DNA of 64,000 nucleotides, from positions 433,501-497,500 of the forward strand of contig JAIBBN010000001.1 in the NCBI GenBank assembly GCA_019694655.1, written 5' to 3'. The stretch comes from Leptospirales bacterium. Its GTDB lineage: Bacteria; Spirochaetota; Leptospiria; Leptospirales; Leptonemataceae. The notes under the pieces were generated by a model. The model saw nothing but the letters and a program-made list of their open reading frames with translations, was not told where the DNA came from and made no database searches. Positions 9,571 through 19,252 of this stretch are shown here, piece after piece. How positions within the stretch are numbered: the stretch's first letter is position 1; each line of letters opens with the position of its first letter. The position numbers and the translations under genes are program-made.

Positions 9571-10793
9571 GTGCAGGGGCTCCGCTTTCCTTCTAAAGCT
9601 AACTGCACCTCTCGGAGCAGGCCGCTTCTGAATGCAGAAGCGCTAAATTTTCGCGCGTTCTTTTGCAAGTCTTCGGTACGATAGGAACGCTTCTCAAATC
9701 GAAGTATCGCATCAAGCAAGGAATGCGGCGTTTGCTCGTAGAAAAATTCCCCGGTTTTCCCGTTTACGACGGTTTCCAGCGCTCCGCCGCGGCCGTAGGC
9801 AATCACGGGACATAGAAAGGATTGGGCCTCAACCGGAACAATCCCAAAGTCTTCTTCGCCCGGAAAGATAAGCGCCCGCGCGCTCGCGTAAAGCGCTTCG
9901 ATCTCCGCTCGATTCTTTGGGCCAGGCATTTGAACGTTATCTGGCAGCGACTTTCTGAGCTTCTTCTCTTCCGGCCCGCTGCCAATGATGATCAATCGCC
10001 GAGTGGAGTCCCTTCTGAACGCTTCAATTGCAAGGTCGATGCGTTTGTAAGGAACCAGCGCGCTAACGATAAGGTAGAAGTCGCCTCGAGGGGTGGCGGC
10101 ACGCGGAGAGACAAAATCATCTGCAACGCATGGCGGGGCAACGGGTATCGCCTGCCGCCCATAGTATTTTGCGATTCGCGCCGCTACAAAGCGGCTGTTA
10201 CAGACAAAGCGATCGACGCGCGCATTGGAAGCTGCATCCCACAGGCGCAGGTAATTGGCAAGAAAGGGAACTACCAGGCGATTGATTACGCCCGTAGGCG
10301 GAAAATACCTTTGGTACTGGTCCCAGACGTAGCGCATCGGGCTATGCACATAAGATACATGTGCCGCCCTGGGGCCCGGGATGACTCCTTTGGCAACGCA
10401 GTGCGAACTTGAGAGAACTAAATCATAGTCGACAAGATTCAGTCTTTCAATAGCTGTCGGAAACAGTGCAAGGTAGTGCCGGTACAGTCGATTCTTCAGC
10501 GGCAATCGGTTGATGAAGCTGCAGGTAATGCGCCGCTGTTCAATTTCCTCGCTGAGCCGCCCTCTATTATGTAAAAGCGTGAAGAGATCCGCCTGAGGGA
10601 AGATCCGCAAGATCTCCTCAAGGACTACTTCGCCGCCGCGCATGCCTGTCAACCAATCATGCACCACCGCGATTCGTAGTCCATCGAAGGCCGTTTCGGA
10701 GCGGCGAGTCTTACGTGCCATCCCTGCAATTCCCGGCTTCTCTATTGCAGCGTCAGCAAAAAATCCTGCATTGTTCATGCGCCTTCGCTTCAT
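9567..10793 (-). CDS. GT4-family glycosyltransferase
   Basis: 408 residues. The GT-B N-terminal domain starts near residue 38 (LRIAVVHDWLTGMRGGEVVLEEIL) and the C-terminal domain contains LIVSALVPYKRIDLAIEAF, LIIIGSGPEEKKL and FPGEEDFGIVPVEAQ, the E-x7-E motif of retaining GT4 enzymes. Close motif likeness to O-antigen mannosyltransferases suggests a role in lipopolysaccharide or exopolysaccharide synthesis, but no polysaccharide cluster surrounds it. Starts at 10778 (ATG preceded by GAAGG) or 10721 are alternatives to 10793. It is the first gene of the chain with the phosphoesterase and nucleotidyltransferase genes. Confidence 0.9.
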   Translation of the reverse strand: MKRRRMNNAGFFADAAIEKPGIAGMARKTRRSETAFDGLRIAVVHDWLTGMRGGEVVLEEILRIFPQADLFTLLHNRGRLSEEIEQRRITCSFINRLPLKNRLYRHYLALFPTAIERLNLVDYDLVLSSSHCVAKGVIPGPRAAHVSYVHSPMRYVWDQYQRYFPPTGVINRLVVPFLANYLRLWDAASNARVDRFVCNSRFVAARIAKYYGRQAIPVAPPCVADDFVSPRAATPRGDFYLIVSALVPYKRIDLAIEAFRRDSTRRLIIIGSGPEEKKLRKSLPDNVQMPGPKNRAEIEALYASARALIFPGEEDFGIVPVEAQSFLCPVIAYGRGGALETVVNGKTGEFFYEQTPHSLLDAILRFEKRSYRTEDLQKNARKFSASAFRSGLLREVQLALEGKRSPCT

Positions 10794-11164
10794 GGTCTGG
10801 CGAAAGAATTGGGCGCCTGCACCCCCCTCTCAATAACGGACTCGGCCCATAGCTCAGGAGTTCCCTGTCTGGCTGCTGAGGATGTCGATCAGATTTTGAG
10901 TTGGCCGTAATCAGCAGGAAAGTGATCGAACCACGCCCTCCGCTCAATACAAGCAAGGTTTGTAGTAGGCGCCTTTTTTCCTTTCCCGGCGTGAATCTGC
11001 CCGACCGAGTTTGGATGCGGCCATGCCTGTCCGCCCACGACTATGGTCGCAGGAATCTCGGCCACGGGAATACCCGATGTATTTCAAAAATTGCTAACGG
11101 GGAGCTGTGGTACGTACCACAAATTTGATAGGAACGTTCAGCGCTTCGGCAACACCAGCTGGAA
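10794..11164. other. 371-base intergenic region
   Basis: No convincing gene on either strand. It separates the divergent glycosyltransferase and DUF1564-like genes and must hold promoters for both. The only clear structure is the perfect 14-bp palindrome at 11107-11120. A segment near 10840 resembles a tRNA 5' end but does not fold as one. Confidence 0.7.
11107..11120. promoter_or_regulatory. Perfect 14-bp palindrome GTGGTACGTACCAC (copy 1), possible operator
   Basis: GTGGTACGTACCAC reads the same on both strands. It lies 45 bases upstream of the DUF1564-like ATG. The identical 14-mer occurs at 31658-31671 and a 13/14 match at 11616-11629. Three hits of one long palindrome in 64 kb are not expected by chance. 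A protein-binding role is inference. Confidence 0.5.
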
Positions 11165-11782
11165 ATGATCGCGCTTGCTCCCGATAGATCCATCGAAGTC
11201 TCGCGTTCCGACCGTATTGAAGGACCGACCCACAATACTACAATTATGGTCCCAGCTCATCTGCTTGAATTCTGGAATGAAAGCAAGGATTGGCGCTTTG
11301 TTCCTTTTTGCAGGATGCTGGACGCGGCCGTTGCACTGCACGGCCGACATCTACTGCGAACTCACTTTGCCGGAGGATCGCACCCCTGTTCCACTGAATA
11401 TCAGCGCGCGACGACAAACCTGGAGCGGCTGCGAATTCGCATTAGTCCTGGCCTTTGGGAGAGAGTTTCTGCAATCGCACGATACCATAGTGTTTCCAGA
11501 AGTCTTTTGATCGCACATTTGGTCCTTCTGCTTCTTGTCTCCAGCATATCAATATCAAATCATGGGCACTGGGACCCGATCGTCCGCTACGTTGCGTCTG
11601 TTCCTTTTTCGATCCGTAGTACGTACCACTGTTGGCCACATAACACATTCCGTTCTATCGAATTGAAAAATGTTAGCCTTGCCGATATGCCTGGGCGCCT
11701 GCAAAGCCTCGCCCGACTCTGGGATCTACGCCCAGACCTGTATCCGCCGCCGGCCTGGTACTATATCCGAAACTCTAGCTAG
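11165..11782 (+). CDS. DUF1564-like protein with possible ribbon-helix-helix core
   Basis: 205 residues. The centre (about 88-125) reads [19 protein letters not shown], then [17 protein letters not shown]. This resembles the conserved part of DUF1564, a multi-copy family I know from Leptospira (strand, then D/L-W-x-E-L, then V-S-R-x-L-L-F). The same segment has the layout of a ribbon-helix-helix DNA-binding unit (strand, helix, S-R-S turn, helix). The early stretch [15 protein letters not shown] also fits the family start, so an ATG at 11246 could be the true start. The last 70 residues have no recognised pattern. The gene is less GC-rich than the rest of the window by eye, and its end overlaps the metH stop by eight bases. 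It could also be a decayed copy. Confidence 0.5.
   Translation: MIALAPDRSIEVSRSDRIEGPTHNTTIMVPAHLLEFWNESKDWRFVPFCRMLDAAVALHGRHLLRTHFAGGSHPCSTEYQRATTNLERLRIRISPGLWERVSAIARYHSVSRSLLIAHLVLLLLVSSISISNHGHWDPIVRYVASVPFSIRSTYHCWPHNTFRSIELKNVSLADMPGRLQSLARLWDLRPDLYPPPAWYYIRNSS
11616..11629. repeat. Near copy (13/14) of the 14-bp palindrome, inside the DUF1564-like gene
   Basis: GTAGTACGTACCAC differs from the palindrome at 11107 by one base in the left arm. It lies in the coding region of the DUF1564-like gene, about 500 bases after copy 1, a spacing that would allow looping if both are bound. Confidence 0.4.
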
Positions 11783-14700
11783 CGATATTGGGCCGAAGCC
11801 ATTTTTCAGTATCCGCAACCGACTGACCTTTGCGCTTGGAGTATTCTTCGACCTGATCGCGGCCGAGCATGCCGACATTGAAGTAATCAGCGTCTTGTGA
11901 AGCAAAAATTATCCCGCATACGGACGCTGCTGGAGTCATGGCGCGGGATTCGGTAAGAGAGATCGAGGTATGCCTGGTAGCCTCGAGCAACGCAAATAGA
12001 GCATCCTTTTCAGTATGGTCAGGCTGAGAGGGATATCCTGGCGCCGGTCGAATGCCGCGATATTTTTCACGAATGAGCCTCTCGGACGAAGCATCTTCGT
12101 CGGGGGCATATCCCCAGAATTCACGACGAATCTTCCAGTGCAGATATTCGGCAAAGGCCTCTGCCAGACGATCAGCAACTGCCTTGGCCAATATAGATTG
12201 GTAATCATCATGCTCAGCGACAAATCGCGCGGCAAGTTCCTCGACCCCCATACCGGCGGTGACGGCAAATGCGCCCAGATAGTCCATCCGGCCTGAATCG
12301 GACGGTGCGACAAAGTCAGCCAATGCGCGATTTGGTTCGCCAGCGCGCTTCTCTGTTTGCTGACGTAGTGTATGAAAGGTGCAGACAATTTGACTCTGAT
12401 CGGCAGCGGAATAGACTTCTATATCATCTCCCCTGGAATTGGACGGAAACAGCCCATATACTCCGCGGGGTTGGACAAGTTTTTCTGCTTCGAATCGATC
12501 CAACAATCGATTTGCGTCGGCCAAAAGCTTTCGAGCTTCCTCGCCGAACTTCGGGTCATCGAGAATAGCCGGATACTTGCCGCTCAATTCCCAGGCCAGG
12601 AAGAAAGGGGACCAATCGATGAACGGACGGAGTTCTGCAATGCTGGCCTGAATTGCGTGTACCCCCAGTTGTCGCGGCGTTGGAAGGTCGGCGCTTGACC
12701 AATCTATCGCAAGCCGATTGGATCGCGCCTCCGCAAGCGTTAGTAATTTCTTTGCGGTCTGCCGACGCAGGTGTTCCTCCCGAAGCGAGTCATATTCAGC
12801 ACGAATTTGGCTGGAATAAGCCTCCCTTTGCTCCGGAGTAATCAAACTCTGCACGACAGGTACACTGCGAGATGCATCAAGGACATGTACGACCGGGTTA
12901 TCGTAAGCCGGCGCAATTTTTACCGCCGTATGAATCCGAGAAGTTGTAGCGCCTCCGATCAGCAGCGGCAGGCGCATTTTGCGTCGTTCCATTTCCTCGG
13001 CAACGTGAACCATCTCATCCAGCGACGGCGTGATCAGGCCCGAGAGTCCAATGACGTCCGCTGAATTCTGGATGGCCGCGTCGAGAATCTTTTCGCACGG
13101 CGTCATCACTCCGAGATCAATTACTTCGAAGTTGTTGCAGGCCAGCACAACGCCGACAATGTTCTTTCCAATGTCGTGAACATCGCCTTTGACTGTGGCC
13201 AGCAAAACTACGCCGTTTTTGCGAACGGCCCCAGCTTGATCAGCTTCAATGTATGGCACCAGGTAGGCCACAGCCTTCTTCATTACCCGTGCGCTTTTCA
13301 CTACTTGAGGTAGAAACATTTTTCCTGCCCCAAATAAATCGCCGACGACATTCATTCCATCCATCAGCGGTCCTTCAATTACGCTTAGCGGCCGGCCGTA
13401 TTTGAGCCTGGCTTCTTCAGCGTCGGCTTCGACATACTCGACAATTCCTTTTACGAGTGCATGCTTGATGCGTTCTTCTACTGCCTGTGTGCGCCATGCT
13501 TGTGCTTCGCTGCGGTCCTCAATGCCTTTGCCCTTTACGAGTTCGGCGTGGGCAATCAGCCGTTCTGTTGCGTCTTGCCGGCGATTGAGGAGGACATCCT
13601 CCACACGTTCCAGCAGCGTGGCTTCAATGGTTTCGTAGACGGCCAGCTGTCCGGCGTTTACAATCCCCATGTCCAGGCCGGCTCGAATTGCATGATAAAG
13701 AAATGCAGAGTGCATCGCTTCGCGGACGACATCATTGCCGCGAAAGGAAAAGGATATATTGCTTACGCCGCCGCTGGTTCGCGCGCCCGGCAGACTTTGC
13801 TTGATCCATTGCACGGCAGCAATGAAGTCCAACGCATAGTTGTTGTGTTCCTCGATTCCAGTAGCAACTGTCAAAATATTTGGATCAAAAATAATATCTT
13901 CAGGAGGGAATGCGACTTCCTGCACGAGTATTCTGTAGGCGCGCTGACAGATTTCTATACGGCGCTGATAATTGTCAGCCTGGCCTTTTTCATCGAAGGC
14001 CATGACTACTACGGCGGCCCCGTAGTCTCGAACCGTTTGCGCACGATTCCGAAAAACCTCTTCGCCTTCCTTCAGGCTGATGGAATTGACAATGGATTTG
14101 CCTTGAACGCAGCGCAGCCCGGCTTCAATGACCGACCACTTGGAGGAGTCGATCATGATTGGAACGCGAGCGATATCGGGTTCTGCAGCTATCAAGTTCA
14201 AGAAAGTTGTCATCGCTTGCTCGGAGTCGAGCATCCCCTCATCCATGTTAATGTCGATGACCTGGGCGCCACTTTCAACCTGCTCGCGAGCTACGGCTAA
14301 TGCGGCTTCGTAGTCGCCAGCCAGAATGAGTCTGGCGAATTTCTTCGAACCGGTGACGTTGGTGCGCTCCCCTATATTTACAAAATTGGATTCCGGTCTG
14401 ACGATCAATGGCTCCAGACCGGAGAGACGCAACAGTGGCAGCGGCGCTGCCGGCGTGCGCGGTTTTTCTTCGCGCACCGCTGCTGCGATAGCGCGGATAT
14501 GCGCTGGCGTGGTCCCGCAGCAACCGCCAACAATGTTGAGGAAACCATGTCGAGCATAGTCCCTGGCCACATTAGCCATGTATTCCGGCGTCTCATCGTA
14601 GCCGCCCATCTCGTTCGGTAAACCGGCGTTCGGATAAAGGCTGACCCGGCAACTGGCCACTCGCGACATTTCCTGAAGAAACGGGCGCATTTGTTCGGAT

Positions 14701-15446
14701 CCCAGGGCGCAGTTCAATCCGACGCTGATCAGGTGCGGCGTGTGTGAAATAGAAATCCAGAATGCCTCTGTGGTTTGTCCGGAAAGCGTTCGGCCGCTCA
14801 TGTCGACAATAGTGCCAGAAACCATAATCGGAATTGGCGACTTCGCGGTTCGATTGTAACGCTGAATTGCAAACAGCGCGGCTTTGCAATTCAGCGTATC
14901 GAATACGGTTTCTACAAGAAACGCATCGACGCCGGCCTCGGCCAGAGCGCGCACCTGTTCGGAGTATGCTGCCACGACCTCCTCGAAACTTACCGCTCGA
15001 AAAGCGGGATTGTTTACATCCGGCGAAAGACTGAGCGCCTTGTTCAGCGGGCCGATTGCGCCGGCTACAAAGCGCGGCCTGGATGGATCCCGTTCGGTAT
15101 ATTCCTGAGCGGCCTGGCGCGCAATGCGCGCCGCGGCCAGATTGATTTCGTACGCCAATCCCTCGGTGGCATAATCGGCCTGACCAATGCTGGTCGAAGA
15201 AAAGGTATTCGTTTCGATGATATCGGCGCCTGCTTCCAGATAGGCGCGATGAACTTCGAGAATCGCGTCGGGCTGGCTCAGCGCCAGAATGTCCGAATTG
15301 CCTTTGAGTTCATGGGCGTGATTCTTGAATCGCTCGCCACGGTAGTCCTGTTCTTCGAAGCGGCGCTGCTGCAACATGGTGCCCATCGCGCCATCGAGGA
15401 TCAGGATGCGCTCATGCAGAGCTTCGGAAAGCGATTGAGTTTTCAT
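11775..15446 (-). CDS. metH: Cobalamin-dependent methionine synthase MetH
   Basis: 1223 residues, the full four-module length. It transfers a methyl group from 5-methyl-tetrahydrofolate to homocysteine through cobalamin. The homocysteine module (about 1-325) ends with the zinc-binding GGCCGT; the pterin module follows ([14 protein letters not shown]); the cobalamin module carries DVHDIGKNI with the cobalt-ligating His; and the reactivation module has [12 protein letters not shown] for S-adenosylmethionine. Nothing appears missing. It is downstream of the two WYL genes (129-base gap), and I see no cobalamin riboswitch in that gap. Its stop overlaps the end of the convergent DUF1564-like gene. 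Confidence 0.98.
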   Translation of the reverse strand: MKTQSLSEALHERILILDGAMGTMLQQRRFEEQDYRGERFKNHAHELKGNSDILALSQPDAILEVHRAYLEAGADIIETNTFSSTSIGQADYATEGLAYEINLAAARIARQAAQEYTERDPSRPRFVAGAIGPLNKALSLSPDVNNPAFRAVSFEEVVAAYSEQVRALAEAGVDAFLVETVFDTLNCKAALFAIQRYNRTAKSPIPIMVSGTIVDMSGRTLSGQTTEAFWISISHTPHLISVGLNCALGSEQMRPFLQEMSRVASCRVSLYPNAGLPNEMGGYDETPEYMANVARDYARHGFLNIVGGCCGTTPAHIRAIAAAVREEKPRTPAAPLPLLRLSGLEPLIVRPESNFVNIGERTNVTGSKKFARLILAGDYEAALAVAREQVESGAQVIDINMDEGMLDSEQAMTTFLNLIAAEPDIARVPIMIDSSKWSVIEAGLRCVQGKSIVNSISLKEGEEVFRNRAQTVRDYGAAVVVMAFDEKGQADNYQRRIEICQRAYRILVQEVAFPPEDIIFDPNILTVATGIEEHNNYALDFIAAVQWIKQSLPGARTSGGVSNISFSFRGNDVVREAMHSAFLYHAIRAGLDMGIVNAGQLAVYETIEATLLERVEDVLLNRRQDATERLIAHAELVKGKGIEDRSEAQAWRTQAVEERIKHALVKGIVEYVEADAEEARLKYGRPLSVIEGPLMDGMNVVGDLFGAGKMFLPQVVKSARVMKKAVAYLVPYIEADQAGAVRKNGVVLLATVKGDVHDIGKNIVGVVLACNNFEVIDLGVMTPCEKILDAAIQNSADVIGLSGLITPSLDEMVHVAEEMERRKMRLPLLIGGATTSRIHTAVKIAPAYDNPVVHVLDASRSVPVVQSLITPEQREAYSSQIRAEYDSLREEHLRRQTAKKLLTLAEARSNRLAIDWSSADLPTPRQLGVHAIQASIAELRPFIDWSPFFLAWELSGKYPAILDDPKFGEEARKLLADANRLLDRFEAEKLVQPRGVYGLFPSNSRGDDIEVYSAADQSQIVCTFHTLRQQTEKRAGEPNRALADFVAPSDSGRMDYLGAFAVTAGMGVEELAARFVAEHDDYQSILAKAVADRLAEAFAEYLHWKIRREFWGYAPDEDASSERLIREKYRGIRPAPGYPSQPDHTEKDALFALLEATRHTSISLTESRAMTPAASVCGIIFASQDADYFNVGMLGRDQVEEYSKRKGQSVADTEKWLRPNIAS

Positions 15447-15575
15447 ACAGGTTGTGCCTTGGACGCTGACTGACCAGCAACCGTTTCAGACCGGCGATGA
15501 CAAGCGCATTCGATGCTACCCTCCTGGCCAGCGCCTTCTGATCGGCAGCTCACTGTCCGCGGCCTGGGCTCAAGC

Positions 15576-16604
15576 TCAGAGGGGCGCGGGCGTCGGCATC
15601 GTCTGGAGCTCCGCCAGAAAGGTCGCCCGCAGTGATTTCGGACTGAGTATTGCAATGCCAGGTCCAAAACCGCGCAGCATGGTGCGGAACCAGATCGCTT
15701 CGGCGCAGGTAGTTTCTGCAGAAAGCCAGGTCGAAAGCGGCGCCTGGTCTGATGCCGAATTCTCTGGCAGAGACGGAGTTGTATTTCCAGTATTTGAGGT
15801 AAGGAGATGAAATTCGTCGGCGTCGATTGGCCGCACATCTGACAACGGCGTTTGCATCTCAAGAGCCTGGCGCAGAACATCGCGAAATGCAATGCGCACT
15901 CGAATCGATCCAGCTGGTTGAAAGATCGGGCTCTGCTGCACGATACGCATGAGATCATCGGGAGCCCTTGAAACGAGCGGCGCTTCAAGTATGCCTGGAT
16001 CGTCGATACGATCGAGGTGAAAACTGCGCGCCTCTTTGCGAGCGTGACACCAGCCAATCAAATAGTCGGCTGCACCGCGTCGCAGCAGAGCCCAGGGATC
16101 GATTCGACGGAGCTCCGCTTCTCTGGAGGAGAGCGTTCGGTAGAGAAATTCAAGCTGCAGTCCGTCATCCAGCGCTTCCTGGATCAGAGCGCGCTTGCCA
16201 GCATAGGCGTCAGCGGGTTCGATCGAAACCGGAATCCGATCTATCTGACCCAAAAGCCGACGTAAGTGATCACTCACTGGATCGCCGGCGGTGCGAAACT
16301 CCAGCTCGCGGCCAAGACGTCGCTGCACGGCGGCCCATTCGTGGGCTGTCAGACTCAGCGGTCGATCGAGGCCCATGGGAAAATCCAGAAACACGCGATC
16401 GTCTTCAATGGAAACGGTGACAAAGTCAGCGGGCGAAAAGGGGGGTGCGCCGAACATCATCAGTTGGTCAAGATCGCGCTTGAGCGTTGCTTCGTTGGGA
16501 TAGTCTGCCTGAGCGGCAAGTTCGGCCAATGTCATGCCCTGCCTGGCGCAAATAAAAGCCGGCAAACGCAGCAGCCGACGCAATCGAGCATCGGCAGACA
16601 TCAA
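15576..16604 (-). CDS. WYL-domain transcriptional regulator, PafC-like
   Basis: 342 residues. The N-terminal part resembles a winged helix (RLLRLPAFICARQGMTLAELA). The WYL-type domain is at about 130-225, where the name-giving motif reads DYLIGWC and is followed by the RSFHLDRI block. A C-terminal extension follows. WYL proteins bind ligands or single-stranded DNA and control DNA-damage or defence genes; PafB/PafC in actinobacteria regulate the damage response. The ATG overlaps the stop of the upstream WYL gene by four bases, so the two probably act as a pair. What they control here is unknown; metH follows in the same direction. Confidence 0.8.
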   Translation of the reverse strand: MMSADARLRRLLRLPAFICARQGMTLAELAAQADYPNEATLKRDLDQLMMFGAPPFSPADFVTVSIEDDRVFLDFPMGLDRPLSLTAHEWAAVQRRLGRELEFRTAGDPVSDHLRRLLGQIDRIPVSIEPADAYAGKRALIQEALDDGLQLEFLYRTLSSREAELRRIDPWALLRRGAADYLIGWCHARKEARSFHLDRIDDPGILEAPLVSRAPDDLMRIVQQSPIFQPAGSIRVRIAFRDVLRQALEMQTPLSDVRPIDADEFHLLTSNTGNTTPSLPENSASDQAPLSTWLSAETTCAEAIWFRTMLRGFGPGIAILSPKSLRATFLAELQTMPTPAPL

Positions 16605-17659
16605 GGAGCGCTCGCCTTGTACAATTGGATCACCGCCTGACGGTATTCTTCAAATTGCTCGCGGGCCTGCGCCGGACCAAGAGCGACCACGATTCCCGGT
16701 TTCTTCAGCATCCAGTCAAACAAAGCTTCGCGATTGGTAAGCGTCAAATTCAGCTGCGTTTCCGAAGTTTGCCTTATCTCCAGCGTTCCATTTGCCGCCG
16801 TCAGGAATTCCATCGCTTCGTCGGCGCGTTGTGAATCGAGTTTGATGGCAATTTGCTGCGGATCATGGACATGAACGGCCAATGGATGCAATGAATAGTT
16901 GCGAATATTAAAGGATGGATCCTTTTCATATCGGGTTTCGCTGATCCGGACGGTATCCATGCGATCTAGATAGAACAAGCGAATTGCACGACGATCGTAG
17001 CAGTAGGCCGCCAGACACCAACGTCGCTGGTGAGCGATGAGACCGCGCCCCGCTACCCGTCGATGTTGCGACCTTCCATCCCGCGCCCGGTAGTTGAACT
17101 CCAGGACGCGCTGCCTGTGAATCGCGTCGTGGACAGCAGCCAGCGTTTCCAGGGCCGCCGTCAGCTCCGGTGAATCGACAGGGCGCGCCCGGGAATTTTT
17201 GGCCGGCGCCGCATCTTCGTACTCTTTCAGTGCGTGCGGATTCAAATACAACAGTTTGGCTGCCGCCGATCGCAACAACGCGCGTTCGTGATCGCCAGCA
17301 GGCGGAGAGTCGGCTGCTGCGCCCAGCAGCAGCATTGCCAGAATCTGCGCTTGCTCGGCGCTCAGCTGGATGACCGGCATTGGCTCCGCTTCTTCGGAGA
17401 TTGCATAGACATGATCGCGCGCCGTTCGACCATCGGGCAGGCGCGAATCGGGAGCATAGTGCTGCAACGGCAGGCCGAGCGCCTTCAACTCGTCTTTATC
17501 ACGCTCAAATTTACGCCGCGCCGATTCTGGCTGCCCTTCGTATGCAACCGGCATGGAATTGCGGATCTCCGCGAAAGATAGGCCCCGAGGATGATTCAGG
17601 AATGCCAGGTAGAGGCATGCAATTCGCTCGATCTTCTCCACGGGTTTGGATCTAATCAA
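16601..17659 (-). CDS. WYL-domain transcriptional regulator, PafB-like
   Basis: 352 residues. The N-terminal winged-helix-like segment (KIERIACLYLAFLNHPRGLSFAEI) is followed by a WYL domain at about 175-245 with HQRRWCLAAYCYDRRAIRLFYLDRM, where the WYL triplet is replaced by WCL. A C-terminal WCX-like extension ends the protein. It is the upstream member of the coupled pair with the gene at 15576. In actinobacteria such pairs sit beside proteasome genes; there is none here, although hslUV lies about 10 kb away. It is divergent from the alpha/beta hydrolase, 78 bases apart, leaving room for a promoter that could be autoregulated. Confidence 0.8.
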   Translation of the reverse strand: MIRSKPVEKIERIACLYLAFLNHPRGLSFAEIRNSMPVAYEGQPESARRKFERDKDELKALGLPLQHYAPDSRLPDGRTARDHVYAISEEAEPMPVIQLSAEQAQILAMLLLGAAADSPPAGDHERALLRSAAAKLLYLNPHALKEYEDAAPAKNSRARPVDSPELTAALETLAAVHDAIHRQRVLEFNYRARDGRSQHRRVAGRGLIAHQRRWCLAAYCYDRRAIRLFYLDRMDTVRISETRYEKDPSFNIRNYSLHPLAVHVHDPQQIAIKLDSQRADEAMEFLTAANGTLEIRQTSETQLNLTLTNREALFDWMLKKPGIVVALGPAQAREQFEEYRQAVIQLYKASAP

Positions 17660-17737
17660 TGCCAGACCGATTGCACTCTGGCGTCAACCTGCAAATTTCA
17701 TTGCGAAGCCGCGGCGCACTGCCAATCAAGGCCGACG

Positions 17738-18781
17738 ATGTTTGCACGATTGCATGCCCTCAAGTTCATGGTGCGGCTTACTCTGGAGCGCTTTGGGCAT
17801 TTGTCCGTTCGTGAAATCAGCCTCGCTGCGGGCCGCAAGAAGCAGCCGGCCTTAGTCTATGAGCCCCCGGATCAGGTCTTTGGCAATGTTCTGTTTGTAC
17901 ACGGAATGTCGGTGCAGGGCAGCAAGGACCCGCGTGTCAACATCGTATGCCGCGCACTGGCTTCTGCTGGATATCGCGCCATCGCGCCGCAATATGATGA
18001 CATTCAGAAGCTGCTGATCGCGCCGCGCCAGGTCGACCAAATCGAATCGAGCCTTGTGGCTGCCTCCATGCATCCGGAACTCGGGGACGGCAAGCCTATT
18101 GGGCTGATGGCGCCATCCTTCTCTGCCGGCCTTGGCATTATTGCCGCCGCACGAGGTCCAGCGCGCAATCGAGTGGCAGCGCTTTGCGCCATCGGCGGCT
18201 TCAGTCATGTCGACACTGCCATGCAGTTTTTGCTGGGTGCGGAGCGCGCCGACGACTACGGAATGATGGTGGTGCTCTGGAATTTCGGTCCTCTAGCCTT
18301 GAAGGCGCATCCTGCTCTCTTTCGCGCGATCAAGGAACGCGCCCTCGACAATGGATTTCGCCGTGAAGGCGCGCAGCAGCGAGCGCCGGCGCTGATTGCA
18401 AAGCTGCCCGCGTCCGAACGAAAATTGATGCAGCGCCTGATGGAATCCTCCGCCTATCGACTTTCCGTGTCCCGCGCAATTCTGAAAAGCAAGCAGGCGG
18501 ATTTGATCTATCCAAAGATCTCGCCGGCGCGCTACCTTGCAGCCCTGGACGCTCCGGTTGCCATCGTACACGGCGTCGCCGACAATGTCATTCCGCCAGA
18601 GGAATCGACCAATCTCTTTGCCGAGCTAAAGCGGCTGGGCAAGCCGGCGCGCCTCTGTTTGACGCCCTTTCTGTCGCACGGCGATGCCGGTCTGCGTTTT
18701 TCAATGGCTGCTGAGGTGCTGGAACTTGCTGCAACCTTTGGCTTCTTTTTTCAACACGTCCGTGCTGCCGCTCAGGGTTGA
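17738..18781 (+). CDS. Alpha/beta hydrolase family protein
   Basis: 347 residues from the ATG at 17738 (MFARLHALKFMVRL). The oxyanion region is VLFVHGMSV; the nucleophile elbow reads APSFSAGLG, so the usual first Gly of G-x-S-x-G is Ser. The acid is in GVADNVIPPEE and the His in FLSHGDAG. A helical cap of about 90 residues lies between. Substrate unknown; esterase or lipase activity is the family guess. No signal peptide is seen, so it is probably cytoplasmic. Its end overlaps that of the convergent Nudix gene by ten bases. Confidence 0.8.
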   Translation: MFARLHALKFMVRLTLERFGHLSVREISLAAGRKKQPALVYEPPDQVFGNVLFVHGMSVQGSKDPRVNIVCRALASAGYRAIAPQYDDIQKLLIAPRQVDQIESSLVAASMHPELGDGKPIGLMAPSFSAGLGIIAAARGPARNRVAALCAIGGFSHVDTAMQFLLGAERADDYGMMVVLWNFGPLALKAHPALFRAIKERALDNGFRREGAQQRAPALIAKLPASERKLMQRLMESSAYRLSVSRAILKSKQADLIYPKISPARYLAALDAPVAIVHGVADNVIPPEESTNLFAELKRLGKPARLCLTPFLSHGDAGLRFSMAAEVLELAATFGFFFQHVRAAAQG

Positions 18782-19239
18782 GTAATTGGCCTCCGCAGTC
18801 GATCCAGCATCAAGGCCGGCGCCGGAGGACCCTCGCCGCGCCTGTAGCAAACGTAGTCGTAAAGGACGCGTCGATGATCGAAAGCCAGGCCCGGCGGCGG
18901 ATTCGCCGGATCGACCATGACGATAGCCCCGGCATCATCTCCAGCGACTGGCTGCCCGGCGGAGCGCGCTACGTAAACCATCGTGATTACCTGACCGCGC
19001 GGATCGCGCCGGGGATCAGAATAAACGCCAAGCAAAGCCAGCAGTTCGACATCCAGACCGGTCTCTTCGCGGGCTTCGCGAATAGCGCACTGTTCCGCAG
19101 ATTCGCCGATATCCATGTAGCCGCCAGGCACTGCCAGACCATGCGGCGGATTCCTTCGTTCGATGAGCAATACTCGGTTGCCGATTTCAATCAGCGCATC
19201 GCAAGCCACCAGCGGAGTTACGGGCTTTCCAGTCATCAA
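18772..19239 (-). CDS. Nudix hydrolase
   Basis: 155 residues. The Nudix box is complete: GYMDIGESAEQCAIREAREETGL (G-x5-E-x7-REUxEExGU), so hydrolysis of a nucleoside diphosphate linked to another group is expected. The fold position of the box (about 39-61) and the following DPRRDPRGQVITMVYVAR segment look like ADP-ribose pyrophosphatase relatives, but substrate cannot be fixed from motifs. It is 13 bases downstream of pdxJ in the same direction, so the two are probably co-transcribed. Confidence 0.92.
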   Translation of the reverse strand: MMTGKPVTPLVACDALIEIGNRVLLIERRNPPHGLAVPGGYMDIGESAEQCAIREAREETGLDVELLALLGVYSDPRRDPRGQVITMVYVARSAGQPVAGDDAGAIVMVDPANPPPGLAFDHRRVLYDYVCYRRGEGPPAPALMLDRLRRPITQP

Positions 19240-19252
19240 GACGCTCCTTGTT

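Noticed and set aside
10838..10910. Possible tRNA gene (sequence like GGCCCATAGCTCAGGAG)
   Set aside because: The start looks like a tRNA 5' end, but no matching acceptor stem, anticodon arm or GTTCRA T-loop follows.
15447..15575. Cobalamin or SAM riboswitch before metH
   Set aside because: The 129-base gap is short for a cobalamin riboswitch and has no B12 box or SAM-riboswitch core.
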